In this document: positions 9,582-18,480 of the stretch, piece after piece
Layout: each line of letters opens with the position of its first letter
Numbering within the stretch: the stretch's first letter is position 1
DNA from: Chara braunii
Lineage: Eukaryota > Streptophyta > Charophyceae > Charales > Characeae
Direction of reading: 5' to 3'
Assembly (NCBI GenBank): GCA_003427395.1
Contig: BFEA01000467.1
Coordinates: 218,817-247,772, forward strand
DNA length: 28,956 nt
Made by a program: the position numbers and the translations under genes
The notes under the pieces: generated by a model
Databases searched by the model: none
Told to the model about the DNA's origin: nothing
What the model saw: only the letters and a program-made list of their open reading frames with translations

Positions 9582-9611
9582 CAAGCATTTTCCATAAGTT
9601 TGGATGGCTTG
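9582..9611 (+). other. LTR1 stem-loop c (CAAGC/GCTTG)
   Basis: CAAGC (9582-9586) pairs with GCTTG (9607-9611) around a 20-nt loop with TCCATAAGTTTGGATG. A further copy of the loop at 9678-9693 has no convincing stem and looks decayed. Confidence 0.55.
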
Positions 9612-9735
9612 ATAACTTTTTTTTCTTTGGGTTTTTCTATATGCTTATTTGGTTTCTGAAGGAGGGTTGATAATTTTTCCATAAGTTTGGATGACTCTGA
9701 CCTCTTTGTTTCATTTTGAGGGAGGATTTTGGCGA

Positions 9736-9776
9736 CAGACCGGACAGATTTCCATAAGTTTGAGAGGTCTGGTCTG
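9736..9776 (+). other. LTR1 stem-loop d (10 bp with one G-T pair)
   Basis: CAGACCGGAC (9736-9745) pairs with GTCTGGTCTG (9767-9776), ten pairs with a single G-T at 9742/9770. The 21-nt loop contains TCCATAAGTTTGAGAG. The wobble would be C-A on the opposite strand, which favours a plus-strand RNA. Confidence 0.7.
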
Positions 9777-9842
9777 AAACCATGCACATGCTAGAATCTG
9801 AAGTTAAAAATTGTTTGTATTCTATATTACTTATGAACAGGT

Positions 9843-9881
9843 TAGTCATACATTTTTTCATAAGTTTGGATGACCTGACTA
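9843..9881 (+). other. LTR1 stem-loop e (TAGTCA/TGACTA)
   Basis: TAGTCA (9843-9848) pairs with TGACTA (9876-9881) around a loop containing TCATAAGTTTGGATG. It is homologous to the LTR3 stem at 28398-28444, whose corresponding arms read TAATCA/TGATTA on the element sense strand. Confidence 0.65.
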
Positions 9882-10041
9882 TAGCTTATCATAACTGAAA
9901 AGAGTATTAATTAAAAATAAACTTGTGGTAAGAAGGGGCAGGCTTGACCTCGAACTAAGTTGATCGGCTCAGTCATATGCTACCTTATAAGACTAAGGGC
10001 AGACAATTATATATAATTTGGATACTTAAACAGTTCAGGGC

Positions 10042-10059
10042 GACTAGGGCGGCCTAGTC
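10042..10059 (+). other. LTR1 short hairpin (GACTAGG/CCTAGTC)
   Basis: A perfect 7-bp stem with the short loop GCGG. It has the same arm style as the other array hairpins but lacks the conserved long loop. Confidence 0.65.
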
Positions 10060-10115
10060 ATATGCCCAAAGTAGAGAAAAGTTGTTGTGCCCTGTGCCTG
10101 TGTATATTCTGGCTG

Positions 10116-10152
10116 AGCTAGGCACGTTCCCATAAGTTTGGGTAACCTAGCT
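10116..10152 (+). other. LTR1 stem-loop f (AGCTAGG/CCTAGCT)
   Basis: AGCTAGG (10116-10122) and CCTAGCT (10146-10152) pair perfectly; the 23-nt loop has CCCATAAGTTTGGGTAA. Following TTATGCCTTATGTAAG is shared with LTR3, fixing homology with the 28134-28167 hairpin. Confidence 0.75.
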
Positions 10153-10445
10153 TTATGCCTTATGTAAGCTGGGTATAAGGGCATAAATCATTGAGAGATT
10201 ACAAACTATTGTTTGACAAGGTTGACTTTGGGATGGTGAGAGTACTTACCTTTGTGGTTTGGTATGCATGAGATTGAATGTAACTGCTACTTAGTCTGAT
10301 TTTTGGTTTGATAAGTAATTGCTTTAGTTTCTCACTACGTGCTAGAGCCATAGGAATTAGTTTCAATTCTTGTATTTTTTTAGCTAAGTTTATTTTTACT
10401 TAGGTCGATTTCTGCATTTTTTGGGATTATTTATTATGCTTGATC

Positions 10446-10990
10446 TTGTATAAATCTTGGTAAGTCACTTTCTTTACGGTAAGCGTTGCCGAAATTTCTA
10501 CAAAACCAAGGAGTTAGTCAGATTTTGTATTTTTCAAGGTCCAGCTTATCTGACTTTTTGGCTTAGTAAAAATTTGGAAAACCTCCTTTTTTAAAGGGAG
10601 TGATGCCCAAATTTTTACTAATTCAGGGAGTTGGGAAAAATTAAACCTTCGAAAGTCAAAGTTATTTTAGATTATGAACTTAGTTCTGTATAAATCTTGG
10701 AATAACACTTTCTTTACGGGAAGCGCTGCCGAAATTTCTACAAATCTAAGGAGTTAGTTAAATTTTGTCTAAGTTGAACTAATGTTTTATGTCTGGGTTC
10801 ATATCTGACGTAGTATAAATATGGGAAGTCTACCTCTCTGAAGGAAGTGCGACCCAAATTTTTACTAATTAAGGGAGTTCGACAAATTTTGACTTTCCAG
10901 AGTTAGAGATAATTTTTGTTTTGCATATTTGAATTATTATAAATTCTGAGAAACCGCTTCTCCTACGGGAAGCGCTGCCGAAATTTTTTT
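10446..10990 (+). repeat. LTR1 alternating A-B-A-B-A hairpin array
   Basis: Five imperfect repeats about 120 bp apart. Type A (10446-10503, 10687-10742, 10938-10990) has outer arms like TGTATAAATCTTGG and CCGAAATTTCTACA with an inner CTTTACGGGAAGCGCTG hairpin. Type B (10563-10621, 10811-10867) has arms like TAGTAAAAATTTGG and CCAAATTTTTACTA and an inner TTAAAGGGAGTG part. The first B stem is 15 bp and perfect (10563-10577/10607-10621). In the third A the inner stem CGCTTCTC/GGGAAGCG (10955-10974) closes on CTAC. Units are separated by a GGAGTTAGNNNNATTTTG-type linker. Confidence 0.75.
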
Positions 10991-11276
10991 AGTTTTAATG
11001 AGTTAGATTATATTTTGACAGGTGACAATGCTGATAATCCACTCTGCATAGAGGAGATTCTGCCAAAGATCTACCTTTTAATTAGGCATTGACTTAGGGG
11101 TAGACTGAGGATTAGCCAAGCAGAGTGATTTTTTGTGAAAGCGGGATATGGAGGTTACTCTCGATTTGGACTCATAGATTAAGCTTAGGGATTGACCTGC
11201 CTTGTGTTACAAGTCCTCTTGATCGTTTGGTTCAGGATCTGAAATAGATTCAACTTGACCCTACAAGGATTACCTT

Positions 11277-11308
11277 CTGTTATCACTGATAACAGATCGG
11301 TTGCCGAT
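11277..11308 (+). other. 19-bp palindrome followed by a small hairpin
   Basis: CTGTTATCACTGATAACAG (11277-11295) has 9-bp arms around a single C. ATCGG (11296-11300) and CCGAT (11304-11308) follow directly. LTR2 (21178-21194, 8-bp arms) and LTR3 (minus strand 27010-26992, partly decayed) keep the pair. This could be a binding site for a dimeric protein or an RNA hairpin; its role is unknown. Confidence 0.7.
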
Positions 11309-12114
11309 TCTTCGATTTACGATTCAACTCCAATTCACTTTTGTTACTCAAGCTAAAGGCTTTAACCCTGTGGTTTCAAATGTTTCATTGTGTTTTTACC
11401 CGGACTTTATTGAATGACCATTTAACAAAGGTACTGAGTGTTTTATTGTTGGAAGGGTACGCTAAGGTTGAGGTTTGTGTGGCTAAAGCGAGAGGTGTGA
11501 GTGCAAAGGATGGTTGAAGTTGACCCCGTGTAGTGCTTGGACTTTTGGTTGAATCTTTGATGTGATTGGAAATATGTTTGGTGATTCGGACTTTGGATTT
11601 GACTGCCTGCGCTCACATACATATATATATGGTTGAGAGGAGTCTCACTGTGACTGCGAGAAGTGATCGTTCTATATTAATAACCCCCTATATATATATG
11701 AATATATATGCCGTGAGTGTTTCGTACGGCCTGCAATGACCGCTCGTAAGGGTTAAACAGATTATGTTTTCGAGGGAAATGAGACTTTCCTTTCTTAGCC
11801 TTTGCTCTTTAAAATTTCTATCGTTGGACGTTGTAGTCCGTGACAGCCGTCAAAATCAAACCCCTTGATTTCTCCCCGGGCCCTAGATGATGAAGTTGGT
11901 CTCCAGTGCGATAAGAGACAACTGCCACCACAAGAATGAACCTGTGTATCACCCACTCTCCGCAGGGTGCAGAAGAGGGTGTGGTTCTCAACCGCACTTG
12001 GCGGTTGTCCAGCGTCGAGAGATTAGTCCCTCAAGGCGCGTGTCAGCCGATACTTGAGTGTCGAACGTGACCCTCGAGGTTAATGAGGATCTCATGAGTA
12101 CAGGTACTACATAG

Positions 12115-12224
12115 TACGCCATCATTGCGACCACTTGCGTACGCTAGCCTAGCGAGTCGATATGAGTAATACGCCATCATTGTGACCACTTGCGTACGCT
12201 AGCATAGCGAGTCGATATGAGTTA
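12115..12224 (+). repeat. 55-bp tandem duplication in the LTR1 promoter module
   Basis: TACGCCATCATTGYGACC through GTCGATATGAGT occurs at 12115-12169 and again at 12170-12224 with very few differences. It lies just before the TATA-like sequence at 12242 and may have doubled upstream promoter sites. Confidence 0.8.
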
Positions 12225-12241
12225 GCCCTGCGTCCGTGCGA

Positions 12242-12253
12242 TTTTATACTAAG
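12242..12253 (+). promoter_or_regulatory. LTR1 TATA-like box
   Basis: TTTTATACTAAG, in the same context (GCGRATTTTATA...GACGCC) as the TATA-like boxes of LTR0 and LTR3. Confidence 0.45.
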
Positions 12254-12443
12254 CCTCGCACACGACGCCTATCCGATTTCCGCATCGGAAAGTTAAGGGA
12301 TGGCTACTAAGGGACTAGGAGTGTTGTCGTGTTGTTTGTCTTCTGTCGTTTTGTATATGTACGTGCATATGTGTGTGTGTGTTTTTATTTTTATGTTCTT
12401 TATAGTGGTGTGCGCGTGGAGTGTGGGATGTGTTGTCGGCACC

Positions 12444-12463
12444 ATTACCCTTACAAGGGTAAT
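12444..12463 (+). other. compact foldback hairpin after the LTR1 breakpoint
   Basis: ATTACCCTT (12444-12452) and AAGGGTAAT (12455-12463) are perfectly complementary with only AC between. It lies about ten bases past the point where similarity to LTR0 ends. Confidence 0.65.
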
Positions 12464-13159
12464 TGTGCGTGTTTTTTGCACCTCGCAGGAGGGGCACCCT
12501 TGATGATATTTGAGAGAGTGACGTGCCTTAGGCTCGACCACGACTGACTCTTGGAAGTCAGGAAGTGGCCGGGGCACGCTTGGATGAGTCAGAGGGTGGG
12601 TGTGGGGGCGTGCACTTTGCGGGCGCGCGTTAGTTAGATACTTGACTAGTGTGAACGAACGAACCGGTCGGCAGTGTAGGCCGAGGAAAAGTTAGAACTT
12701 GGATAAAGTTTGTGTAGGTCGCAACCTCGGGCGCGCTGACGGAGTCGCGCCTAGCGCAGAAGTTAATCGTTGAAGCCACGACTAGAGGGGGATTCTCATT
12801 GACTTACTGAAAAGCCGGCAGGCCGCACCGCGTGGGGTGTGCAGGGCACAAAGGTTGACGGCGTCGGAATTGCCAATGAGATTTAGCAGAGAAGACATGA
12901 GTAAAGACTGGGGTTTTTTCCAGCTTGGAGACGGTAAAAGAGCGGTCTTTCCAAGGAAGAAGGTAGTGTGAGGGAGCTTACCTGTTGGCCTCAGCGTCGC
13001 GGGCTGCGTGTGCGATGTGTCGAGCAAAGAGTCGGCCCCAAGCAGCAAAAGCGTGACATTGCAAGGCTTGGGCTCGAGTAATAAGCCAAGCAGCGGCCTT
13101 GGTGCAATTTGGCAGGCCCGGGCGGCCTGCAGGTGCTATTGATATGCAATTTCACGCCT
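12464..13159 (+). other. unassigned GC-richer stretch
   Basis: No gene, RNA or repeat is recognised. Visible details are a CTGACT/AGTCAG hairpin (12544-12561) and several AGG-rich tracts. Short open frames occur on both strands with no family resemblance. Confidence 0.3.
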
Positions 13160-13445
13160 GCTGTAACCAGACTTGGGCTTAGCCCTATTGGTTACAGCAT
13201 TGGACTTTCAACTTGGAGATCTTGGGATCGAGGCTGGCACGCAGCAGCAGAGGAGCGGAGGAGCGCTACGGAGTTAAACCGAGGGGTCGAGGGTCCTGAG
13301 GGACTATCCCCCTTGGTTTTGCGGGGAGTTCCGACCGCGGACCCGTAAGGTGGGGCCGAGGGACGAGTCCCCACGGTTCCCCTCCCCCTACTCCGATTTT
13401 TCCTAATTTTTCTAAAAACTTTTATTTTTATTTTTTTCTTTTCTT
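13160..13445 (+). repeat. possible tRNA-derived SINE with strong hairpin head
   Basis: TTAGCCCTATTGGTTACAGC (13179-13198) resembles a tRNA D-arm/A-box, and GGGATCGAGGC (from about 13224) a B-box at the expected distance. The body (13240-13380) is GC-rich and ends in a T-rich tail (13395-13445). The head can also fold as GCTGTAACC (13160-13168) with GGTTACAGC (13190-13198), enclosing GGGC-TTA-GCCC, so tRNA descent is not certain. No target-site duplication was identified. Confidence 0.4.
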
Positions 13446-13502
13446 ATTTAAGTCCCATTTTGGGACGTGACCCGGTACCGGTCTGTGGACCGACTGTGAG
13501 AC

Positions 13503-13575
13503 CCAACAGTCTAGCTCAGTGGGTACACAATTGAACTGTTGAAATACAAACCTGCGTTCGAAACCAGATGACCAA
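13503..13575 (+). repeat. tRNA-like SINE head, copy 1
   Basis: TAGCTCAGTGGG (13512-13523) is a full A-box and CGTTCGAAACC (13555-13565) is a B-box with one change. CTGTTGAA lies where an anticodon loop would be, but the arms do not form a good cloverleaf. It shares the ACTGTTGAAATACA and CCAGATGA blocks with the 14754 copy. Internal polymerase III promoter function is possible. Confidence 0.6.
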
Positions 13576-13716
13576 AATAAAATTATTTAGATTACCCGAC
13601 GCCCGCCGGGTCTATGTTGGTATTTCAAGGGCATGACTTTACGCAAAAAAAGAGGGAAGTGCATGTGCATGGCCGGGGTGCAGATCAGGTGCACCACCCA
13701 CCGCATCGCTGCTTGA

Positions 13717-13917
13717 GTGTGAGTATGCCCATAGAGGCCCACGGGATGGTGGGACAAGGCTTGAGGCCGTGACCAAGGGGATACAGCGGACACCAACTTC
13801 GATCTGCTATGTGAGACTTGGGTGTAGGCCTGCCCGGTTCCAATTTGTTGAGAGAGCTTTGTGTGTGGGCCTGCCCAGTCCATTTTTGCAGTAAGAGGTT
13901 AGAGTGTGAGCATGCCC
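13717..13917 (+). repeat. four copies of a GTGTRRGYMTGCCC motif
   Basis: The motif occurs at 13717-13730, 13822-13835, 13863-13876 and 13904-13917. The first and last also share ATNGAGGCC and a GGNATGGNNGGAC-like continuation, so 13711-13775 and 13897-13960 are probably diverged copies of one module. Function unknown. Confidence 0.5.
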
Positions 13918-13924
13918 ATTGAGG

Positions 13925-14610
13925 CCGGTAAGGCATGGGACCGGTTACACAGGTTTTCTGAGGTCTCAAAGGTACCGTTTTGTGTATGACCACTTGACGG
14001 CAACCTCAGTGGTGTAGCCGCGGGGTACGGAAATTCACTGATGCCTATTTTAGTTGTCTTTTTATTTTTGGCGCTGTTTTTTTTCTTGAATTGTAAAGCT
14101 TCGTTGGCAAGAGTTTTTGCACAGCTGTGGATAGTGTTGTGTGATCAGCGAAAGTACAAATTTGTTGTTCCTATAGACGGCCAAGGCTTGCCCCATCTGA
14201 AAAGGTATAGCAGTGTTGGTTGTGCGAACCAAGCTGTCCCAGCAGCTGTTCACATAGAGCCCGTCCCCACTTCGGTCATGGTCCGCAAAGTACTACCACC
14301 AAGATCTGCATCGGGATCTGCCTCATCTAGGCTCACGCTGCAAGTTGTGCAGCAGGCCTGCTCAATCCACTATCGGGGCTGGACGATTCGGTAAGCAAGT
14401 TGTTACACACTCCGTAGCGGACTTCGACTTCCATGACCCCGTCCCGCTGTCCGTATCAGCCGACACCCTTTGTGGTGTCTGGGTTAGCACACAGTTTTGG
14501 CACTGATGTGGGCTTGACGCAGTGTGGTGGAGGCTGCAGCTATTCCTCAGGATGGCTGGAGCTGTTAAGTGGGTCGGCCACGCAGCAGTAGGACTGTGCA
14601 CTGGAAGTAC
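13925..14610 (+). other. no clear gene; one weak open frame at 14041-14394
   Basis: A 117-codon plus-strand frame starts with a hydrophobic segment (residues 4-18, Leu/Val/Phe-rich) and continues with unremarkable sequence. It has no recognisable domain, and its surroundings are repeats. It is most likely chance. Nothing else was recognised in this interval. Confidence 0.2.
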
Positions 14611-14616
14611 CATCGG

Positions 14617-14680
14617 ACCTAGAACAGTTGGTACACCCAGAACTGATTGGAACACAAGCCCAAGTTCGGTTTCCATTGGA
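14617..14680 (+). repeat. tRNA-like SINE head, copy 2 (degraded)
   Basis: CCTAGAACAGTTGGTACACC followed by AGAACTGATTGGAACACAAG and AAGTTCGGTTTCC aligns with copy 3, 137 bp downstream, and with copy 1. The B-box is damaged. Two copies so close together suggest a dimeric or tandem SINE. Confidence 0.5.
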
Positions 14681-14753
14681 AGGAGATGATTAAAGTATTG
14701 CAGTTTCGGACTACCAGGGACGGTGCTCGTTCCACAGCCAAAACAGAACCAAC

Positions 14754-14820
14754 AAGCCTAGAACAGGTGGTACACCCCAGAACCGTTGAAATACAGACCG
14801 GGGTTCGAACCCAGATGAGG
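14754..14820 (+). repeat. tRNA-like SINE head, copy 3
   Basis: It contains a perfect B-box GGTTCGAACCC (14802-14812) preceded by CCGTTGAAATACAGACC and a weaker A-box (CTAGAACAGGTGG). It is followed by CAGATGAGG, as in copy 1. It ends about 95 bp before the U6-like sequence. Confidence 0.6.
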
Positions 14821-14914
14821 GTTGTAGATTAATGCAGCCCGATATATCTAAGTTGCCTGGTTTGCCTGGGGCCAGTCAGCTCGATGATGATATCCCAAGG
14901 CCGTTGTCACGACC

Positions 14915-15005
14915 TGGTCCTTCGGGACATTCATTAAAATTGGAACGATGCAGAGAGAATTAGCATGTCCCCTGCGCAAGGATGACACATATAAATGGTG
15001 GGAAG
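14915..15005 (+). ncRNA. U6 snRNA-like sequence (probable retro-pseudogene)
   Basis: U6 is the spliceosome's catalytic RNA. The match covers the 5' hairpin GTCC-TTCG-GGAC with ACAT, the AAAATTGGAACGAT block, TTAGCATG with the AGC triad, and CCCCTGCGCAAGGATGACAC. The 5' stem with its TTCG loop is the plant form. Differences at normally invariant places are GCAGAGA for ACAGAGA, a swapped AG/GA just after it, and GT for GG before CCCC. After GATGACAC the 3' end diverges (ATATAAATGGTGGGAAGG) and no T-run terminator follows at once. I see no convincing plant USE or TATA spacing upstream. It is therefore likely a dead copy, perhaps joined to the SINE next to it. Confidence 0.8.
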
Positions 15006-15540
15006 GGTAGCAGGTCCACCGTTGGCCTTCCTTTTCTGTTTTCATTTTGTTGATGGAAAGCATCAGGGGGGCTGTGCAACGCTATCAGAGAAAGCAGGAG
15101 GTGGAAGACAAGGATGGGGTGGACGTCGACAAAACGACGAAGAAAACGAAGTCGGAGAGAAGGAGGGAGATGGAGAGGTGTAGAATGCTTGGGTCGCTCA
15201 TTTCTTAACAGATTTCGGCAAACTAAAAGCCGAATCCGAGTTTTTTGGCCAGGGCGATCCTGTTAGTAGTGTTAGTTTTGATGATCTATTAGTAGGATAG
15301 GAGATAGAGGTGAAAAATAGGTGCGCGGAGGTGTTGGAAGACTCAGATATGATGGGGGCAATGATTCGTATCTCGCCCGTTTCTTGGTAGAAACGGGCCA
15401 ACAAAGACTCGATTTCAGGGTTTGGAGGCATTGCGAATCTGATGGCAGCATCAGATCTCACGTTTGAGCAATGATCTGGCCGAATTCAGCAGTATGGACT
15501 GCACGGCTACTTCGGGAGGATTGTTTTTTTTTGGCGATGT
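15006..15540 (+). other. unassigned stretch after the U6-like copy
   Basis: An AG-rich segment (15080-15180) followed by mixed sequence. No gene or known repeat is recognised. Confidence 0.3.
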
Positions 15541-15545
15541 ATTTT

Positions 15546-16745
15546 TCCGTGCTCTAGCGGACGATTCATCCTCGCATCGCAGATTTGGTGAGTGGCGGAA
15601 CGCCGCCTATGGTAGTACCTACTTACCTTCGTCATGGTCGTAGTTGCCCTCCTCGTGTTACGGTGGTTATGACTTGGCTTTGTGGTCGTCCTCGTCACTA
15701 TTAAGGTCGAGATTGCTCGCCAATTCGAAGCCGTTGCTGCGGTGTAAGGAGAACGTAAATCTGGTCTGGGCGGACGAGAAGTGCATCGTGCGGGAGATAA
15801 AGCAAGGAAAGAGCCCCAGATCGAGAGAAGGAGGGAGGATGCAGACTTACCTAGCATGCACCCGGCCAGGTTCCAGGGAGAGGTTCATTCTCATTTTGCA
15901 GACTTGGTGAGCAGCGAGCAGGGTCGCCGTGTTCGTCACCTTGAAATGCCATTGTGCTCACGGTGGGGCTCTTCGTGCTGCCTAGCATGATCTCCGTCTT
16001 CGTGTTTGCCTATCTTCGGGATTTGGGTGAGCATAGTGCTCATCACTACGTTTACCGCTGGGCTCGTCATTGTCGTACTATCCAGGTGCATCCACTCCGA
16101 TCCCATTCACTCGTAGCAAGGTAGTGGCCAGCGGGCGAAGTGTCTCGCCGTGTCCTAGCGGGAGATCCGCTCCTTGCCTCATCGCCATTAAAGCACCTGT
16201 AACGGGCGATGCTACTTCTTCATCACCAAGTGTGCATGCATGAGGCCAAGGTTTCAGCCAGGTTCATTAGTAGGTTAACATGAGCACGGGCAAGGCAGGG
16301 GTTGAGAAGAAAGCAGCAAGAAAGAGAGAGAGAGAGAAGGAGAGAGAGAGAGAGGAAACTCACCGTGACATGGGAAGTGCCGGACTGGCGAATGCGCGAC
16401 GGAAGAACCGGCGAGCTACGGTTCTGATTGGCAGCAGCGTGTATACTTCCAGTCCTAACCGAAAATTCATTCGAGTTTGCTCATTCTTCCGGCGGAAGTA
16501 GCGTGAAGCGGCCACAAGGTCGAGACTTACCTGTTGGCCGGTGCATGGCTCGTCTATCGGGAGAGCTAGCCATCTCTCTGCAAGCACGGCTGGAAAGAAG
16601 TGCATCTTCCCGCATTCTAGCGGAAGATTCATTCCGATTTTGCTCATCCTTTCGGAGGGAGTAACCTCACTCTATTTTTCTGCGCAAGAACGGTAAAATT
16701 TATCCATGATTCAGTGGGAGAGTCATATTCGTTTTGCATTTTGGG
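15546..16745 (+). repeat. dispersed copies of a TCTAG-loop hairpin repeat
   Basis: Five or six diverged copies of a 50-60 bp motif lie near 15546, 15870, 16143, 16445, 16606 and 16700. Several carry hairpin arms, a CTAG-ending loop, GATTCATTC and a TTTTGC stretch. Good hairpins are TCCG/CGGA (15546-15561), TCTCgCCG/CGGGAGA (16143-16165) and CTTCCcG/CGGAAG (16606-16626), each closing an 8-nt loop ending in CTAG. Open frames across this region are short and lack recognisable domains. Confidence 0.5.
16318..16356 (+). repeat. GA microsatellite
   Basis: An AG/GA-rich run with one AAGG interruption. It produces an Arg/Glu-rich open frame that is not a gene. Confidence 0.9.
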
Positions 16746-17009
16746 GAATGCTGATTACTGACGACATTCCAAATCTTGCTGATTGTACAAGGCGGTTGAG
16801 GCGCAAATCAAGTTGTCTGAAAATTCGTTGAACCAGGCTATGTTCGAGGTCAGGTGCATTGACATGAGCAAGGGACTGCAGGAAGAGGAGAGAAAAAGGG
16901 CAGGAAAGGAAGGAGTACCGGACTAAAAGGACCACTATTGCCAGCTCAGACAGGTGAGTTGCGACTGGGTTCTCGTGTACCACCACTAAAGCACCGGTGC
17001 TGTGATCGT

Positions 17010-18480
17010 GCAGACTGGACACTACTATTACAATAGGATCAGCTAGTGGTTGATGTCTAAAATGAACTGTTGTTTGACCCTCTGGTAAACCGTGGTTGTC
17101 GCCAGCTGGCTTAGCTGCTGCTGAGACGGGGTAGCTCGGCCTCCATTTGTGAAGGTCCGATTGTCATTGCTTTTAAGACAGCATAACTGCCAGACTCGAG
17201 CAGGCCGCCATTGTATTGGAGATGTTACAACATCTCTCTGGTGAGTTGCTGCTGAATTCGGGAAAGGTCACTGTTACGTCTCAACTACTACTGCATCCAT
17301 CAAGATCCATTACCTGTGCACCCAGAAAGGGGTGCAACTGTGACGAACCAACAGTGACGAACTGTTGCTACTGCCGTGCGTCCAAGTGCTGATTGCTGTT
17401 GACTTCGACGTCTACCTGCCACTATTGCGGGAGTCCGACGAGTTGTTAATATCATTGCTGCTGCCATTGGTACTCAAGCGGTTTGGGGTTGCCCAACAAA
17501 GAGTTGCTGCTGTGCAGGGCGCTGTTCGTCGTTGTGCGCTGTAGCAGCGCAGGACGCTGTTCGTCGTTGTGCGCCGCTGCTGGATGAGGCGCCGTTCCTA
17601 GCAGAGCACCACTGCTGCGCTTGATGGTTTTCCTTACTGCATGCATCAATAGCATTAGCCTGAGAGAAGGCGCGGTAGGTGAAGGGAGTGGTTGGGACCT
17701 CATTGACTATTGTCACGGCGGGGCTCAGAACAATGTTGCTGGTTCTCCTCAGCGGACTGCCATTGCGCCAAGGTGTTTCGGACCTCGTTAAGAGCTGCTG
17801 CTGCTGACAGATTATGAGTGTTGCGATCTGTTGTTGACTGCGGTTCTCTTTTCTTTTCAAGGTTGCTGGTTATACTCGGACTAGGGAAAGGCTGTTGATG
17901 ATCTAGGCTACTTGAGCAGGCAGGTTGCTGCTGTTGGTGAAACTGTGGAGCGGCTGTTGAGGTTGCACTATTACTTCATTTTTTTCACTATCGCCGTCAC
18001 TGCTATGCTTACCCCTGCTGTTACGTGGCGACTAATTGCTGTTAGTAGTGCGCAGTTGGTTACTGAAGTCAGCATTAAACTTGGTTAAAGCGGTGTGCGG
18101 GTACACAGGCAACGTGATATTTTTATAACAGACGGTGTAGCTCTGGGTGACCGTTCGGGTGGTGTCGCTTGACAGTTGTTGCTGGTCAGCCTGTTCCCGC
18201 TCTGCTACAACGGTTTTTAGCCTGTGCATTCTGGCTTGGTGGACTGCTGTGGCTGCGACGCTGACAACAGTTGTTGTGTAAGGGTTTCGGAGAGCTTTGG
18301 TCATGTTATCTCGCCACTGGTTGGTGGCCATTAACTTGCTGTGCACGGCGCAGTCAGCCCTTGAGTAGCTCATACTCGGTGCACATGCACTTTTTTGTGC
18401 ATCCGTCGCACGTTGCCATACGCATTGCTGGACTGTAGAAGTCTTACTAGATAGAGCACAGGGTGTGTTCTATTTTAGAC
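17010..18480 (+). other. GTTGCTGCTG-rich tract without recognisable gene
   Basis: The motif TTGCTGCTG or close variants recurs irregularly (for example near 17238, 17455, 17502, 17807, 17926). Minus-strand frames at 17474-17860 and 18032-18373 read as Gln-, Ala- and Ser-rich sequence with no domain. Some copies begin GGTGAGTTGC, resembling a 5' splice site, but no exon chain could be built. Confidence 0.35.
17512..17581 (+). repeat. 35-bp tandem duplication
   Basis: GCTGTTCGTCGTTGTGCGC occurs at 17521-17539 and 17556-17574, and flanking CAGGRCGC is shared, giving two units of 35 bp. Confidence 0.8.

Larger units (their letters stand above)
9241..12433 (+). mobile_element. LTR1: giant LTR, 3' end lost
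   Basis: Collinear with LTR2 and (reversed) LTR3. It starts with a TGTTTTGAC-like sequence (the exact start is uncertain), then a GGGGGAAGGTGAGAGGAAG stretch shared with LTR2 at about 19100. An array of stem-loops (9426-10152), the alternating hairpin array (10446-10990), the palindrome at 11277, an AT-rich TATATA stretch (11620-11715) shared with LTR3, the GGACGTTGTAGTCC hairpin, and one promoter-like module follow. Similarity to LTR0 stops after GTGTGGGAT at about 12433, so the GC-rich 3' module is missing. No open reading frame of interest is present. Confidence 0.8.

Noticed and set aside
9482-9861. Minus-strand frames containing repeated QTYGN/SKLMEN-type segments
   Set aside because: The repeated peptide comes from the conserved CCATAAGTTTGG loop of the stem-loop array, not from a protein repeat.
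13503-13575. Functional tRNA gene
   Set aside because: A- and B-boxes are good, but acceptor and anticodon stems do not form, and related copies nearby show the same defects, so a SINE fits better.
14041-14394. A 117-residue open frame with a hydrophobic start, possibly secreted
   Set aside because: No domain, no neighbours that make sense, and the tail reads like random sequence. Left as a low-confidence note only.
17474-18373. Gln/Ser/Ala-rich minus-strand frames that might be exons
   Set aside because: Composition follows the CTG/GTT-rich DNA; no splice chain or family match could be made.
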